Part shown: positions 56,265 through 64,000 of the stretch, piece after piece
How the letters are laid out: the number at the start of each line of letters is the position of its first letter
Numbering within the stretch: the stretch's first letter is position 1
Origin: Oscillatoria acuminata PCC 6304
Lineage (GTDB): Bacteria; Cyanobacteriota; Cyanobacteriia; Cyanobacteriales; Laspinemataceae
NCBI RefSeq assembly: GCF_000317105.1
Contig: NC_019693.1
Location: forward strand, 2,604,001 to 2,668,000
Length of the DNA: 64,000 nt
Direction of reading: 5' to 3'
Program-made: the position numbers and the translations under genes
The notes under the pieces: model-generated
Database searches by the model: none
Told to the model about the DNA's origin: nothing
Seen by the model: the letters and a program-made list of their open reading frames with translations, nothing else

Positions 56265-56489
56265 ACAGGGTTCACCGTGGCAAAAACTCGCACCCGGAAG
56301 GGCTTACAAAAGGAGATTTTTACGCTCATGGTGATTTGCCTTACTATTAATTGCACCTCCGGTCCCCTCCCCAAGACACAGGGGAGGGGACCGTTCGTAA
56401 TTTTAAATGTGAGGCCAATCCCCCTAAACTTAAACAACCTACTCTTATCAAGAGTAATAGGGGTGAGGTGAGTGTGACCGATCGCCCTA
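56265..56489. repeat. Repeat region after hsdR
   Basis: Contains CTCCGGTCCCCTCCCC and its partly inverted copy CAGGGGAGGGGACCG, a degenerate version of the repeat at 5230 and 7325. No gene. Confidence 0.5.
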
Positions 56490-56735
56490 GCCCTGTCAAG
56501 GTGTATTTGTAGGGGCGTATTGCATAAATTCTCTCATGTATGCAATACGCCTCTACAAGAAACTCCGGATGAGGCCCGATTCCATTGACGGATAAAGAGG
56601 GCGTATGCAATACGCCCCTACAAGAAACTCCGGATGAGGCGGGATTCCATTGACGGATAAAGAGGGCGTATGCAATACGCCCCTACAAGAAACTCCGGAT
56701 GAGGCGGGATTCAATTCACCACCTTGACAGGGCTA
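56490..56735. mobile_element. MITE-like element, family 2 copy D with 65-bp tandem repeats
   Basis: Ends GCCCTGTCAAGGTG and complement CACCTTGACAGGGC, as in copy C at 23726. The flanks are identical 14-bp direct repeats GACCGATCGCCCTA (56476-56489 and 56736-56749). Inside, a 65-bp unit beginning GTATGCAATACGCC repeats almost three times (56538-56715), each with a palindrome of its own. Confidence 0.7.
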
Positions 56736-56757
56736 GACCGATCGCCCTAACATGATA

Positions 56758-58902
56758 TCACTCTGAAGTAACGCGATCAGCGGCGAGATTGAGTTGATAG
56801 GATGCAGACTCTCGGGCATTGGATACTACAATAATTTCATAATAGCCAGATTCAGGTAAAATGCCACTCCAAGAGCGTTGGGAAGAATCTTCCAGGAGTG
56901 GATCGGTGGTACTGTTTGGAGGATAGAGAGAAATGCGAAGGTTCTGATTGGTCTGTAAAGATAAGCGGAGAATTTGACCTTTGGAGAGATAGGCAGTATA
57001 GGCTTTTCCCTCACCGGGGGCGAGGGTCTCTTTAACCTGCTGTCGATATTGACCTGGGGAAAATTGAATGGTTTCAAGGGTTTTCCCTTGTTGTAAGGCG
57101 GTGAGTTGATCGGCAACGATCGCGTGCCAAATTTGGCCGACGGGTTGATTAATAAAATCAACCCCTTCCTGTTCAGGAAATTGATGAAAAAATTGAGCAT
57201 CGGCTAAATCATAAAGTGCGCGACTACTCAGTTGTAATCGATTCACCGCCATTGACACCCGATCGCGTTGTTGGTGATCATAAGTTCCCAAACCCCGGCG
57301 CGCTTGGTCACTTAAAGTTGCCAAATAATCCAACAGTTCATCGGCCAACTCATCCCAGCGCGATCGCCAGATTTCATCTTCCGGGTCATAACTCAGAACA
57401 ATCCCCTGTTGAGTGGGATATCGTTCGTAAAAGGCTTCGTTAACAAGATTTACATAAAATTGATGGGAAATCCCCAACTCCTCTCGGCGATCGCGCAGGG
57501 CTTCTTTGCGCTTAAATTCCTCCGGTGAATACCGGGCCGAAAATTCCGCTAAATCCGGATCAACATCTTCAAATAAATCCGGTTTTTCGCCAGAACCAGT
57601 CGGTTGCATGGGATTATATTTCACCCACTGTCTGCCTCCCCACCAACCCGCACTCCCGGCACCAACGACTAACATCATCACCAATAACAGCGTACCCCAC
57701 CAAGGAAGTCGCCCGAGTCGAGACTGCGGAATTCCCGTAACGGCAGCAGTCCCCGTAATTTCTCCCACCGATGCCGGGAAGGGGGATAATGACCCCGAAT
57801 TGACATTTTTAGGGGGGGAAATGTTCTCCGGGGGGAGTTCCGTGGGAAACACCGTCCCGGGTGGGACAGTATTGGGCCGGGTTGGGGGGGCCGGGGGTTG
57901 AGATTGAGGCCCTAGAGTGCCAGTGGATTGAACCTGGGCGATCGCCTGTAAAACCTCCGTTGCGCTTTGGAAGCGATCGCCTACCCGACGCGCCAGCATC
58001 TTTTTCAGGACCTGTTGCAAACCCGGTGGTATCTCCCCAAGTCCATCCTTTCCCCAATTCAACTCCTGGGGATCAAAAAATGGCTGGGGTTCTTCCCCCG
58101 TCAACAACACTAATACTGTCACCCCAAGGGCATATAAATCACTGTGGGGATACACCTGTCCCAGCATCATCTGTTCTTCCGGTGCATATCCCACCTTACC
58201 CAGGCGGGTGGCAACAGGCATGGGAGGACTGGTAACGGGCGGGTTCATTATCTGAGACTCCACCTGGGCCGCCACTTGCTTGACCCCACCAAAATCAATC
58301 AAAACCGGCAACTGATCTAAATTCCTGAAAATCAGATTATCAGGGGAGATATCCCGATGAATCACCCGGCGCGAGTGGATGTAATCCAACACAGGTAACA
58401 GTTGTTGCAGTAACTGTGTCACCTCGGCAACGGTAAATTTCTGACCTTGCTGACGGCGTTGGGAGAGCAATGTCCGGTAGTTTTGCCCCTCTACATAATC
58501 TTGCACCAAAAACAACCGACTGCGACCCTCCACGGGCGATCGGCACAGTTCCCGGAATTTTGGAATCTGCGGGTGTTGGAGTTGGTAGAGAACACCGGCT
58601 TCCCGGGCGAACAGTTCCTCCGCCTTTTGCTGGGCATAAGTGCCTTGAACCTTGGGGGCAAATTCTTTGAGCACGCACTGTTCGTTAAAACGATTGATAT
58701 CTTCAGCCAAATAAGTGCGTCCGAAGCCCCCGTGACCGAGTTCTCGCACCAGTCGGTAGCGATCGCCCACAATGGTTCCCGCAGAAATGGCTCCTATTGA
58801 GATTCCCTCCGCGCCTAGCACCTTTAACGGTTCGCCACAACACTGGCAAAAGCGACTTCCAGGGAAATTATCATGTCCTTTACTGCAAAAGAGGGGCTTC
58901 AT
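56758..58902 (-). CDS. Eukaryotic-type Ser/Thr protein kinase with zinc ribbon and membrane segment
   Basis: About 714 aa. N-terminal zinc-ribbon (CSKGHDNFPGSRFCQCCG), kinase domain (about 45-315): glycine loop ELGHGGFGRTYLAED, Lys in CVLKEF, catalytic HRDISPDNLIF, metal site LIDFGGVKQ and YAPEEQ. A Pro-rich linker, one transmembrane helix (LPWWGTLLLVMMLVVGAGSAGWW) and an outer part follow, ending in a PPC-like beta domain (YLSKGQILRLSLQTNQNLRISLYPP). The start at 58902 (MKPLFCSKG) fits the family better than 58950. Confidence 0.9.
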   Translation of the reverse strand: MKPLFCSKGHDNFPGSRFCQCCGEPLKVLGAEGISIGAISAGTIVGDRYRLVRELGHGGFGRTYLAEDINRFNEQCVLKEFAPKVQGTYAQQKAEELFAREAGVLYQLQHPQIPKFRELCRSPVEGRSRLFLVQDYVEGQNYRTLLSQRRQQGQKFTVAEVTQLLQQLLPVLDYIHSRRVIHRDISPDNLIFRNLDQLPVLIDFGGVKQVAAQVESQIMNPPVTSPPMPVATRLGKVGYAPEEQMMLGQVYPHSDLYALGVTVLVLLTGEEPQPFFDPQELNWGKDGLGEIPPGLQQVLKKMLARRVGDRFQSATEVLQAIAQVQSTGTLGPQSQPPAPPTRPNTVPPGTVFPTELPPENISPPKNVNSGSLSPFPASVGEITGTAAVTGIPQSRLGRLPWWGTLLLVMMLVVGAGSAGWWGGRQWVKYNPMQPTGSGEKPDLFEDVDPDLAEFSARYSPEEFKRKEALRDRREELGISHQFYVNLVNEAFYERYPTQQGIVLSYDPEDEIWRSRWDELADELLDYLATLSDQARRGLGTYDHQQRDRVSMAVNRLQLSSRALYDLADAQFFHQFPEQEGVDFINQPVGQIWHAIVADQLTALQQGKTLETIQFSPGQYRQQVKETLAPGEGKAYTAYLSKGQILRLSLQTNQNLRISLYPPNSTTDPLLEDSSQRSWSGILPESGYYEIIVVSNARESASYQLNLAADRVTSE

Positions 58903-59037
58903 CTGGGTTTCGCTCTCCCACAGGGGGTCCGTATTGCTATAACAATTCACCCTTGATTGTACAAACTGTTTCCTTCTAGAAGCTACCCAGTTTCAATTCT
59001 TTTTTAGACTTGTCCCTGCTTCTTTGCTTTTTCCAAT

Positions 59038-61752
59038 TTATCCCCCGGTAGGGGATTGACAAGAAGAGACTGATATGCAATTCAAACTCCGGGGGGTGAC
59101 ATTTTGCGCCAGCAGCGTATATGCGGCGTTGGAGTCTAGGGGTTTGGAAAACAAATACCCCTGTCCAAATTCGCAGTTCAGGTTTTGTAACTGTTCCAAT
59201 TGGGCGATGGTTTCGATGCCTTCAGAAATGGTGGTAATGTTGGTATGCTGCGCTAAAATCACAATGGCTTCTACAATGGCTAATCCCTTGGGATTGCGGC
59301 TCATTTGATTGATAAAAGAGCGGTCAATTTTCAAGGTATCGATAGGCAACTGATACAGACGACTCAGGGAAGAATATCCCGTGCCAAAATCATCGATCGC
59401 CAACTGAAATCCCATGACCTTAAGCTGGTTGAGAATTGTCACTAAAGCCGGGGATTCCTTTAAGGAAGTTTCCATAATTTCCAGCTTAATCGAGGAAGCC
59501 TCCACGCCAACATCCCGCAAAATTCGGTCCAAACGCTCGACCATTCCTAATTGTTCTAGCTGCTTCCCGGAGAGATTAATACTCATTGTCAAGTTGCGAT
59601 AATCAGGGAATCGCAATTGCCACTCCCGCAACTGGCAGCAAGCCGCATGAAAAATCCACCAACTCATTGAGATAATTAGCCCCGTTTGTTCAGCAATCGG
59701 AATAAATTCAGCGGGAGAAACTAACCCGCGTTGGGGATGATTCCAGCGGACTAATGCCTCAAATCCGACAATTTCTCCATTAATCAGGGAGACGATCGGC
59801 TGGTAGTGCAAGCAAAATTCTTCTCGTTCAATGGCAAGGCGTAAATCCTTTTCCACTTGCATGATCGCCAGCGATCGGTCTTGCATTTTGCGATCAAACA
59901 CCACATAGCGATCGCGGCCTCGACTCTTGGCATAATACAACGCTTCATCCGCCGCAGCAATCAGTTCATCCGGGCTGGTATCCAGTCGCGGGATTAGAGT
60001 CGCAATACCTTGACTCAGACTGACGATTTCTCGTACCGTAGAGGTCCGATGTTCCAGATTGGCTTCTGCCACCGCTACTCGAATTTGTTCCGCCACTCGG
60101 ACTGCCCCCGGTCCATCCGTTGCCGGTAAGACGACCACAAATTCTTCTCCGCCATAGCGGGCGACTAAATCCCCTTGACGTTTCACCACTGAAGCGACTG
60201 CCCGGGCAATTTTCTTGAGGCATTCATCCCCGGCTTGATGTCCGTAAGTATCGTTATAACGTTTGAAAAAGTCTACATCAATCAAAATTACAGATAGGGG
60301 AGATTGCGATCGCATTAATCGCTTCCATTCCTGTGCCAACACCGCATCAAAAATGCGACGATTAGGAATCTGAGTTAATCCATCTGTGGTCGCTAACTTT
60401 TCCAGTTCCGCATTGGCAATCCTCAGTTGTCGATACAACAAAGATTGTTGGATCGCCGCTTCGTGAAGACCTTCATTAGCTAGAGATAACTCCTGAGAAC
60501 GGTCTAATAATGCCTGCTGTAACCAGTAGCGATCGGTGATATCATCAATCACCCACAACCGACCCGGGACATTGCGAATCCGAGTCGCGGTAATGGATAT
60601 GCTCAATACTTTACGTTCCGGTTTTGTAAAGACCCACTGCCAATTCCGAATCTCCATCGCCGGGTCTTGGAACAGTTTGGCCGCTTGCGCGCAGAGGGCT
60701 TCCTGATTCTCCGCATTTGCTCGCAGCTTCGCCATTGCTAGGGCTATTTCTAAGGGTTTAACCTCTCCATGCTGCAAATCCAGGTGTTGCGCTGCACTCG
60801 GATTCAGCCAACTTTGTTCCCCCTGATCATCTACAAAAATCACCCCTTGGGGAATCGTTTCCAGAATCGCCCCGAGGCGGATCGTCGTCTGTTCCAATCG
60901 CCAGGTGGTGTCTTGAAACTGGAGTAACATTCGCAGTTCCCCACGCAGGGATTCCAGACAGCGTTTCAGATTCGCAGTCAGGGTAACGTTGCGAGACCAA
61001 ATGATTAAAATGCCCCCGCAAAGGCCCTCCGTCCCCTCCCTGGGCTGCAAGGGCAAAATGGCCAAAGACTTTGTACCTGCGGCGATTAAGCTGCGAATTG
61101 CCCCTGGGTGGTGGGGATAGTCCTGATAGTACAAGCAGCGATTCAAGGCGACTGCCTCGGCAAACAGTTGGGGAGAGGTGAATTTGTCGGCTAACACCGT
61201 CTGCGGCAGACAGACGACTGCCTCAGCGGTGACTTTATCCACTTGTCGCAAGGCGATCGCCGCATCGGCATCCACCAAGCTCATCAGCAAGCTCAAGGTA
61301 TGATTCAGAACCGTTTCCGGAGTCCCTGCTGCCTGATCATCCGCCAATTGGAGTTGCATCGATTGCAACGCAAATTGCCACTCCACCTGACGCAAAAATT
61401 TTCCCAGTCCTACCCCCAGAAAGGCCACCCCCGCCAAGGCTACACCATCGCGATAAGCAAATATCCCCTCAACGGGTTGGAGGTCTAACAGGGACAGTAA
61501 AGTGATTCCCATGATTGAGACGGGAACAATCAACACCGGGCGGAAAATCCCCACCATCAAGAGGGTCAAGGCGACGGGCCAGACCGGAGTCCATCGGAGT
61601 AGCCATCCCACCAGCAACAGGACCAGAATCGACTCGAAAACCCTGGGTGTAAAGCGGGGTAAACGGTCTGGACGCAGTTGTTCAGGTTGAGAAAACTGAG
61701 AAAACGGAGGAGACTGAGGAAACTGAGTAAACCGAGTCAATTGGACAAACAT
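59038..61752 (-). CDS. Membrane GGDEF-EAL cyclic-di-GMP protein
   Basis: 904 aa. Two to three hydrophobic segments (about 40-105), a GAF-like domain (150-275), a PAS domain (285-405), GGDEF (about 455-615) with RYGGEEFVVVLP (active GGEEF), and EAL (about 640-885) with VGFEALVRWNHP, DDFGTGYSSL and other metal residues present. Both synthesis and breakdown of c-di-GMP look possible. Its start overlaps the end of the RsbQ-like gene by 16 bp. Confidence 0.92.
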   Translation of the reverse strand: MFVQLTRFTQFPQSPPFSQFSQPEQLRPDRLPRFTPRVFESILVLLLVGWLLRWTPVWPVALTLLMVGIFRPVLIVPVSIMGITLLSLLDLQPVEGIFAYRDGVALAGVAFLGVGLGKFLRQVEWQFALQSMQLQLADDQAAGTPETVLNHTLSLLMSLVDADAAIALRQVDKVTAEAVVCLPQTVLADKFTSPQLFAEAVALNRCLYYQDYPHHPGAIRSLIAAGTKSLAILPLQPREGTEGLCGGILIIWSRNVTLTANLKRCLESLRGELRMLLQFQDTTWRLEQTTIRLGAILETIPQGVIFVDDQGEQSWLNPSAAQHLDLQHGEVKPLEIALAMAKLRANAENQEALCAQAAKLFQDPAMEIRNWQWVFTKPERKVLSISITATRIRNVPGRLWVIDDITDRYWLQQALLDRSQELSLANEGLHEAAIQQSLLYRQLRIANAELEKLATTDGLTQIPNRRIFDAVLAQEWKRLMRSQSPLSVILIDVDFFKRYNDTYGHQAGDECLKKIARAVASVVKRQGDLVARYGGEEFVVVLPATDGPGAVRVAEQIRVAVAEANLEHRTSTVREIVSLSQGIATLIPRLDTSPDELIAAADEALYYAKSRGRDRYVVFDRKMQDRSLAIMQVEKDLRLAIEREEFCLHYQPIVSLINGEIVGFEALVRWNHPQRGLVSPAEFIPIAEQTGLIISMSWWIFHAACCQLREWQLRFPDYRNLTMSINLSGKQLEQLGMVERLDRILRDVGVEASSIKLEIMETSLKESPALVTILNQLKVMGFQLAIDDFGTGYSSLSRLYQLPIDTLKIDRSFINQMSRNPKGLAIVEAIVILAQHTNITTISEGIETIAQLEQLQNLNCEFGQGYLFSKPLDSNAAYTLLAQNVTPRSLNCISVSSCQSPTGG

Positions 61753-62543
61753 GATGCGATCGCCGTCGATACGGTCTCTGGTGTACTTAAGTGGGGGAAG
61801 TGTCCCTCTGACTTGATGGGAATCAGTCTACTATTCGCGATTTTTTCAGCCAGGTACTCCCCGACTGCTGCCGGTACTGCCGGATCATGGGTGGACTGGA
61901 GAATCACCGTGGGAACTTGCAAGCGCGATAAGTCCCCCCGGTGGTCCGACTGAAAGATTGTTTTGGCAATGCTTACTGCAATATCTGGACGCATCGCTAA
62001 GAGGTTTTGGGCAAAATTTATTGCCAGTTCCGGTTGGTCCGGGTTCCCCATCATCAATTCCGCAAACCCACTGGCCCAAGCATGATAATTTGAAGACATC
62101 GCCCCATACACGCCATCGAGATCCGATTGCTCAAATCCCCCCACATATCCCCCATCGTTCAGATAGCGTGGAGATGGATTTAATAGAATCAGTTGTTTAA
62201 AGCGTTTCGGTTCTGATAATGCCGCTAGAACCCCCACCATCCCACTGACGGAATGACCCACAAAAATACAGTTTTGGAGTTTGAGTTCGTGGCACAGATC
62301 CAGTAGGTCTTCAGCATAGCTGTACAAACTGCTGTAGCGGCGCGGACTATAGGCAGATAAATCCGAGTTCCCACAGCCGACTAAATCAAATAAGACAATT
62401 CGATAATTGGGCTCAAATACCTTGACCTGATTGCGCCACGCGGTTTGATCCGTTCCAAATCCGTGGGCGAAAATCATCGTTTCACTGCCCTGACCCAGCA
62501 GATTAACGTTATTTCGAGCAAGGATGCTAGTCGTAAGCAACAT
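61737..62543 (-). CDS. RsbQ-like alpha/beta hydrolase
   Basis: 268 aa. The nucleophile elbow GHSVSGM, oxyanion segment HGFGTDQTAW and final His in EGHFPHLS form the triad of the RsbQ/KAI2 subfamily, known in Bacillus to hydrolyse an unknown small hydrophobic signal and activate the PAS-phosphatase RsbP. GAAGGAAA precedes the ATG at 62543; the longer frame to 62597 has no ribosome site. Overlap with the GGDEF-EAL gene suggests that here the signal is relayed to c-di-GMP. Confidence 0.88.
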   Translation of the reverse strand: MLLTTSILARNNVNLLGQGSETMIFAHGFGTDQTAWRNQVKVFEPNYRIVLFDLVGCGNSDLSAYSPRRYSSLYSYAEDLLDLCHELKLQNCIFVGHSVSGMVGVLAALSEPKRFKQLILLNPSPRYLNDGGYVGGFEQSDLDGVYGAMSSNYHAWASGFAELMMGNPDQPELAINFAQNLLAMRPDIAVSIAKTIFQSDHRGDLSRLQVPTVILQSTHDPAVPAAVGEYLAEKIANSRLIPIKSEGHFPHLSTPETVSTAIASCLSN

Positions 62544-62597
62544 ATATCTGTTTCCTTCACTGTTCTGACCTTTGAGGGAGTCCTCGTAGATGCACAC

Positions 62598-62929
62598 TTC
62601 GCGTTCTCCAAGCCACTCGCCTGGGAAATCAGACTTCTACACTCACTGCGACGAAATCTCTCTCTAAAATTATTAAAACAAAATTAAGACCGCTAGAAAG
62701 TTAAGATAAATGTATTCAAGGCGACTGCAATTACTCAGAACTCCTTAGATAATGTTTCCCCTTTATTTAGCCATTATCACTTCGTCGAGGAAAAAATAGG
62801 GGCCTTTATCAAAGGCCCCTCTATACCATCGGGGACCGACCTCCACCTCGGGCGCTCGGCCAAACTAACCGCCTCCAAGACTTGACAAAACCCCTAAATT
62901 ATGATTATGACTTACACAAATGACTGTCG
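62598..62929. terminator. Intergenic region with terminator-like hairpin
   Basis: AGGGGCCTTT-ATC-AAAGGCCCCT at 62798-62820, followed by CTATA and so usable in either direction. The rest is AT-rich and should hold the rsbQ promoter. Confidence 0.55.
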
Positions 62930-63196
62930 TTATCCCTCCTTCTCACCCGTTCCCCCTGCTCTAAACTGGGCTTCGTAACGCTCCAAAATCCCACTTTCAA
63001 TCATCAATCTCGGCCAAACTAATAAGAAAAACCCCATCCACGCCACCAAAGGGACCGCAACGATCGCCGTTACCCAGAGTTTGTGAAACACCAGCCAACT
63101 GCCCACAATCAACGTAATCCCCGTCAACAAAATTGACCAAGGCTGACACCACCAGGGTTTATAATGCCAAGGATTCAAAGTCGGTTCTTGTGACAT
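62930..63196 (-). CDS. Small membrane protein, cyanobacterial
   Basis: 88 aa with two transmembrane helices (SILLTGITLIVGSWLVF and VTAIVAVPLVAWMGFFLLVWP) after a Trp-rich start NPWHYKPWWCQPW. It resembles short conserved cyanobacterial or chloroplast membrane proteins (DUF6737-like as I recall). Function unknown. Confidence 0.7.
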   Translation of the reverse strand: MSQEPTLNPWHYKPWWCQPWSILLTGITLIVGSWLVFHKLWVTAIVAVPLVAWMGFFLLVWPRLMIESGILERYEAQFRAGGTGEKEG

Positions 63197-63240
63197 AAAC
63201 CTCTAAAATAAACAACAAACTCCTCTCTTTTATCATAGAT

Positions 63241-63603
63241 ATGGAAATTACCCCTTATCTGCATACCGCCATCTTAGTTTCAGACTTACATCGGTCCGAA
63301 CAGTTTTATAGTTCCGTCCTCGGACTGGAAAAAGTCGATCGCCCTTTTAGCTATGCCGGAATCTGGTATCAAATTGGGCCGGTTCAACTGCATTTAATTG
63401 TCGATGAAACCCTCAATTTGGTCCCAGCCAACCGCGAAAAACTGGGTCGCAATCCCCATTTTGCCTTGGGAATCAGCAACTTAGAAGCCGCCAAAGCTCA
63501 TTTACTTGCCCATAACTGTTTGATTCAAATGAGTGCCTCCGGACGGGCTGCCTTATTTACTCAAGACCCCGATGGCAATGTGATTGAGTTGACTCAGGTT
63601 TAA
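63241..63603 (+). CDS. VOC-superfamily (glyoxalase/dioxygenase-like) protein
   Basis: 120 aa, two beta-alpha-beta-beta-beta halves: HTAILVSDLHRSEQFYSSVLGLEKV (first metal His) and PHFALGISNLEAAKAHLL, ending DPDGNVIELTQV with the usual Glu ligand. Metal-dependent chemistry likely, substrate unknown. The TAA is followed directly by the ATG of the next gene. Confidence 0.88.
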   Translation: MEITPYLHTAILVSDLHRSEQFYSSVLGLEKVDRPFSYAGIWYQIGPVQLHLIVDETLNLVPANREKLGRNPHFALGISNLEAAKAHLLAHNCLIQMSASGRAALFTQDPDGNVIELTQV

Positions 63604-64000
63604 ATGAAAATTATTGCCTATTTATATAGTGACCCGCTGTTAGAATCGCCCAGTGATCCAGCGATTTGGGGGTGGGAAGTCGATCGCGTGTATCGAGATT
63701 TAGGCGATCGCACCCATCTCCAACAACTCCTCAACGATTGCCAACAGGAAACCGCCGATTATTTATTAATTCGGCGCATCGAAGAATTAGGGGACTCAGT
63801 TCGAGAAGTTTGCGATCGCATGGCAGAATTGGAAGAACGGCAAATCCAAATTGTCGCCACGGAAAATGCCACCGCCACCCTAGATACCCCCCTCACCCGT
63901 AGCGAACTGTTGAAACTGCTTTCAGAAATTGAAAGCGTCCAACGGTCCCGCCAAATTCGCAAAGGACACGCTAAAAATCGCCTCCAATCGATTCCCCCAC
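63604..64000 (+). CDS. Recombinase-family protein, N-terminal part (runs off the window)
   Basis: Open from ATG 63604 (zero-base gap after the VOC gene) to the window edge, 132 codons. MKIIAYLYSDPLLESPSDPAIWGWEVDRVYRDLGDR...LLIRRIEELGDSVREVCDRM is the N terminus of a cyanobacterial serine-recombinase-like family; the usual catalytic Ser region is replaced by YSDPLL, so activity is unclear. The tail SRQIRKGHAKNRLQSIPP leads into the DNA-binding part outside. Confidence 0.75.
   Translation, partial: MKIIAYLYSDPLLESPSDPAIWGWEVDRVYRDLGDRTHLQQLLNDCQQETADYLLIRRIEELGDSVREVCDRMAELEERQIQIVATENATATLDTPLTRSELLKLLSEIESVQRSRQIRKGHAKNRLQSIPP

Noticed and set aside
56538-56715. 65-bp tandem units as a possible CRISPR
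   Set aside because: Units are contiguous without spacers and are bounded by transposon-like inverted ends.

Overview
The window looks like chromosome from a filamentous (oscillatorialean-type) cyanobacterium. The evidence is the dense GCGATCGC (HIP1) palindromes, a petL gene for the cytochrome b6f complex, several cyanobacteria-specific small conserved proteins, many PAS/GAF sensor kinases and abundant palindromic mini-repeats. No species can be named from sequence alone, and there is no rRNA operon in the window.

Layout. 1-18.8 kb is signalling and housekeeping: a partial PAS protein, a GAF sensor kinase, an IS4-type element with 9-bp target duplications, tRNA-Gln, a HAD phosphatase, NurA, XseB, DUF2103, ClpS, a response-regulator cyclase, and a six-PAS kinase next to a lone receiver. 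19.2-27.5 kb carries an osmoprotectant ABC transporter, petL, aroB, a TerB-like protein, an HNH protein and a GST. 27.75-33.64 kb is an array of 28 tRNA genes on one strand covering 19 amino acids (only Cys not found). It is driven by a strong promoter followed by a cyanobacterial rRNA-type boxA, and carries two HNH genes, one split by an intact IS630 element. A GNAT gene closes it. A second promoter plus hairpin plus boxA (34.66-34.75 kb) leads into a 66-aa protein, five tandem structured RNAs and a Ro60/TROVE-vWA protein gene (rsr). 38-48.3 kb is metal-related remnants, small membrane and secreted proteins, a GH65-phosphoglucomutase fusion, an AstE-like deacylase and a Uma2 nuclease. 48.7-56.3 kb is a type I restriction island (hsdM, hsdR) with ParD, Fic, DUF2281-like, Uma2 and MntA-HepT genes between, and no hsdS. 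56.8-64 kb has a Ser/Thr kinase, a GGDEF-EAL protein overlapping an RsbQ-like hydrolase, a VOC protein and a partial recombinase.

Most unusual content: the five 126-134-nt RNAs just upstream of rsr each have a closing stem with covarying base pairs, a conserved asymmetric internal loop and a complete tRNA-like fold inside. This is the architecture of bacterial Y RNAs. A sixth, 229-nt RNA inside the tRNA array has the same stem and internal-loop signature, but instead of a tRNA it carries a 56-nt module that closely matches the L11-binding GTPase-associated centre of 23S rRNA, with compensatory changes in its helices. I infer a modular Ro/Y-RNA system in which interchangeable tRNA- and rRNA-mimic modules are presented on one Ro-binding scaffold, encoded with and transcribed like a tRNA array.

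All functional statements about families are from memory of those families; no searches or folding programs were run.
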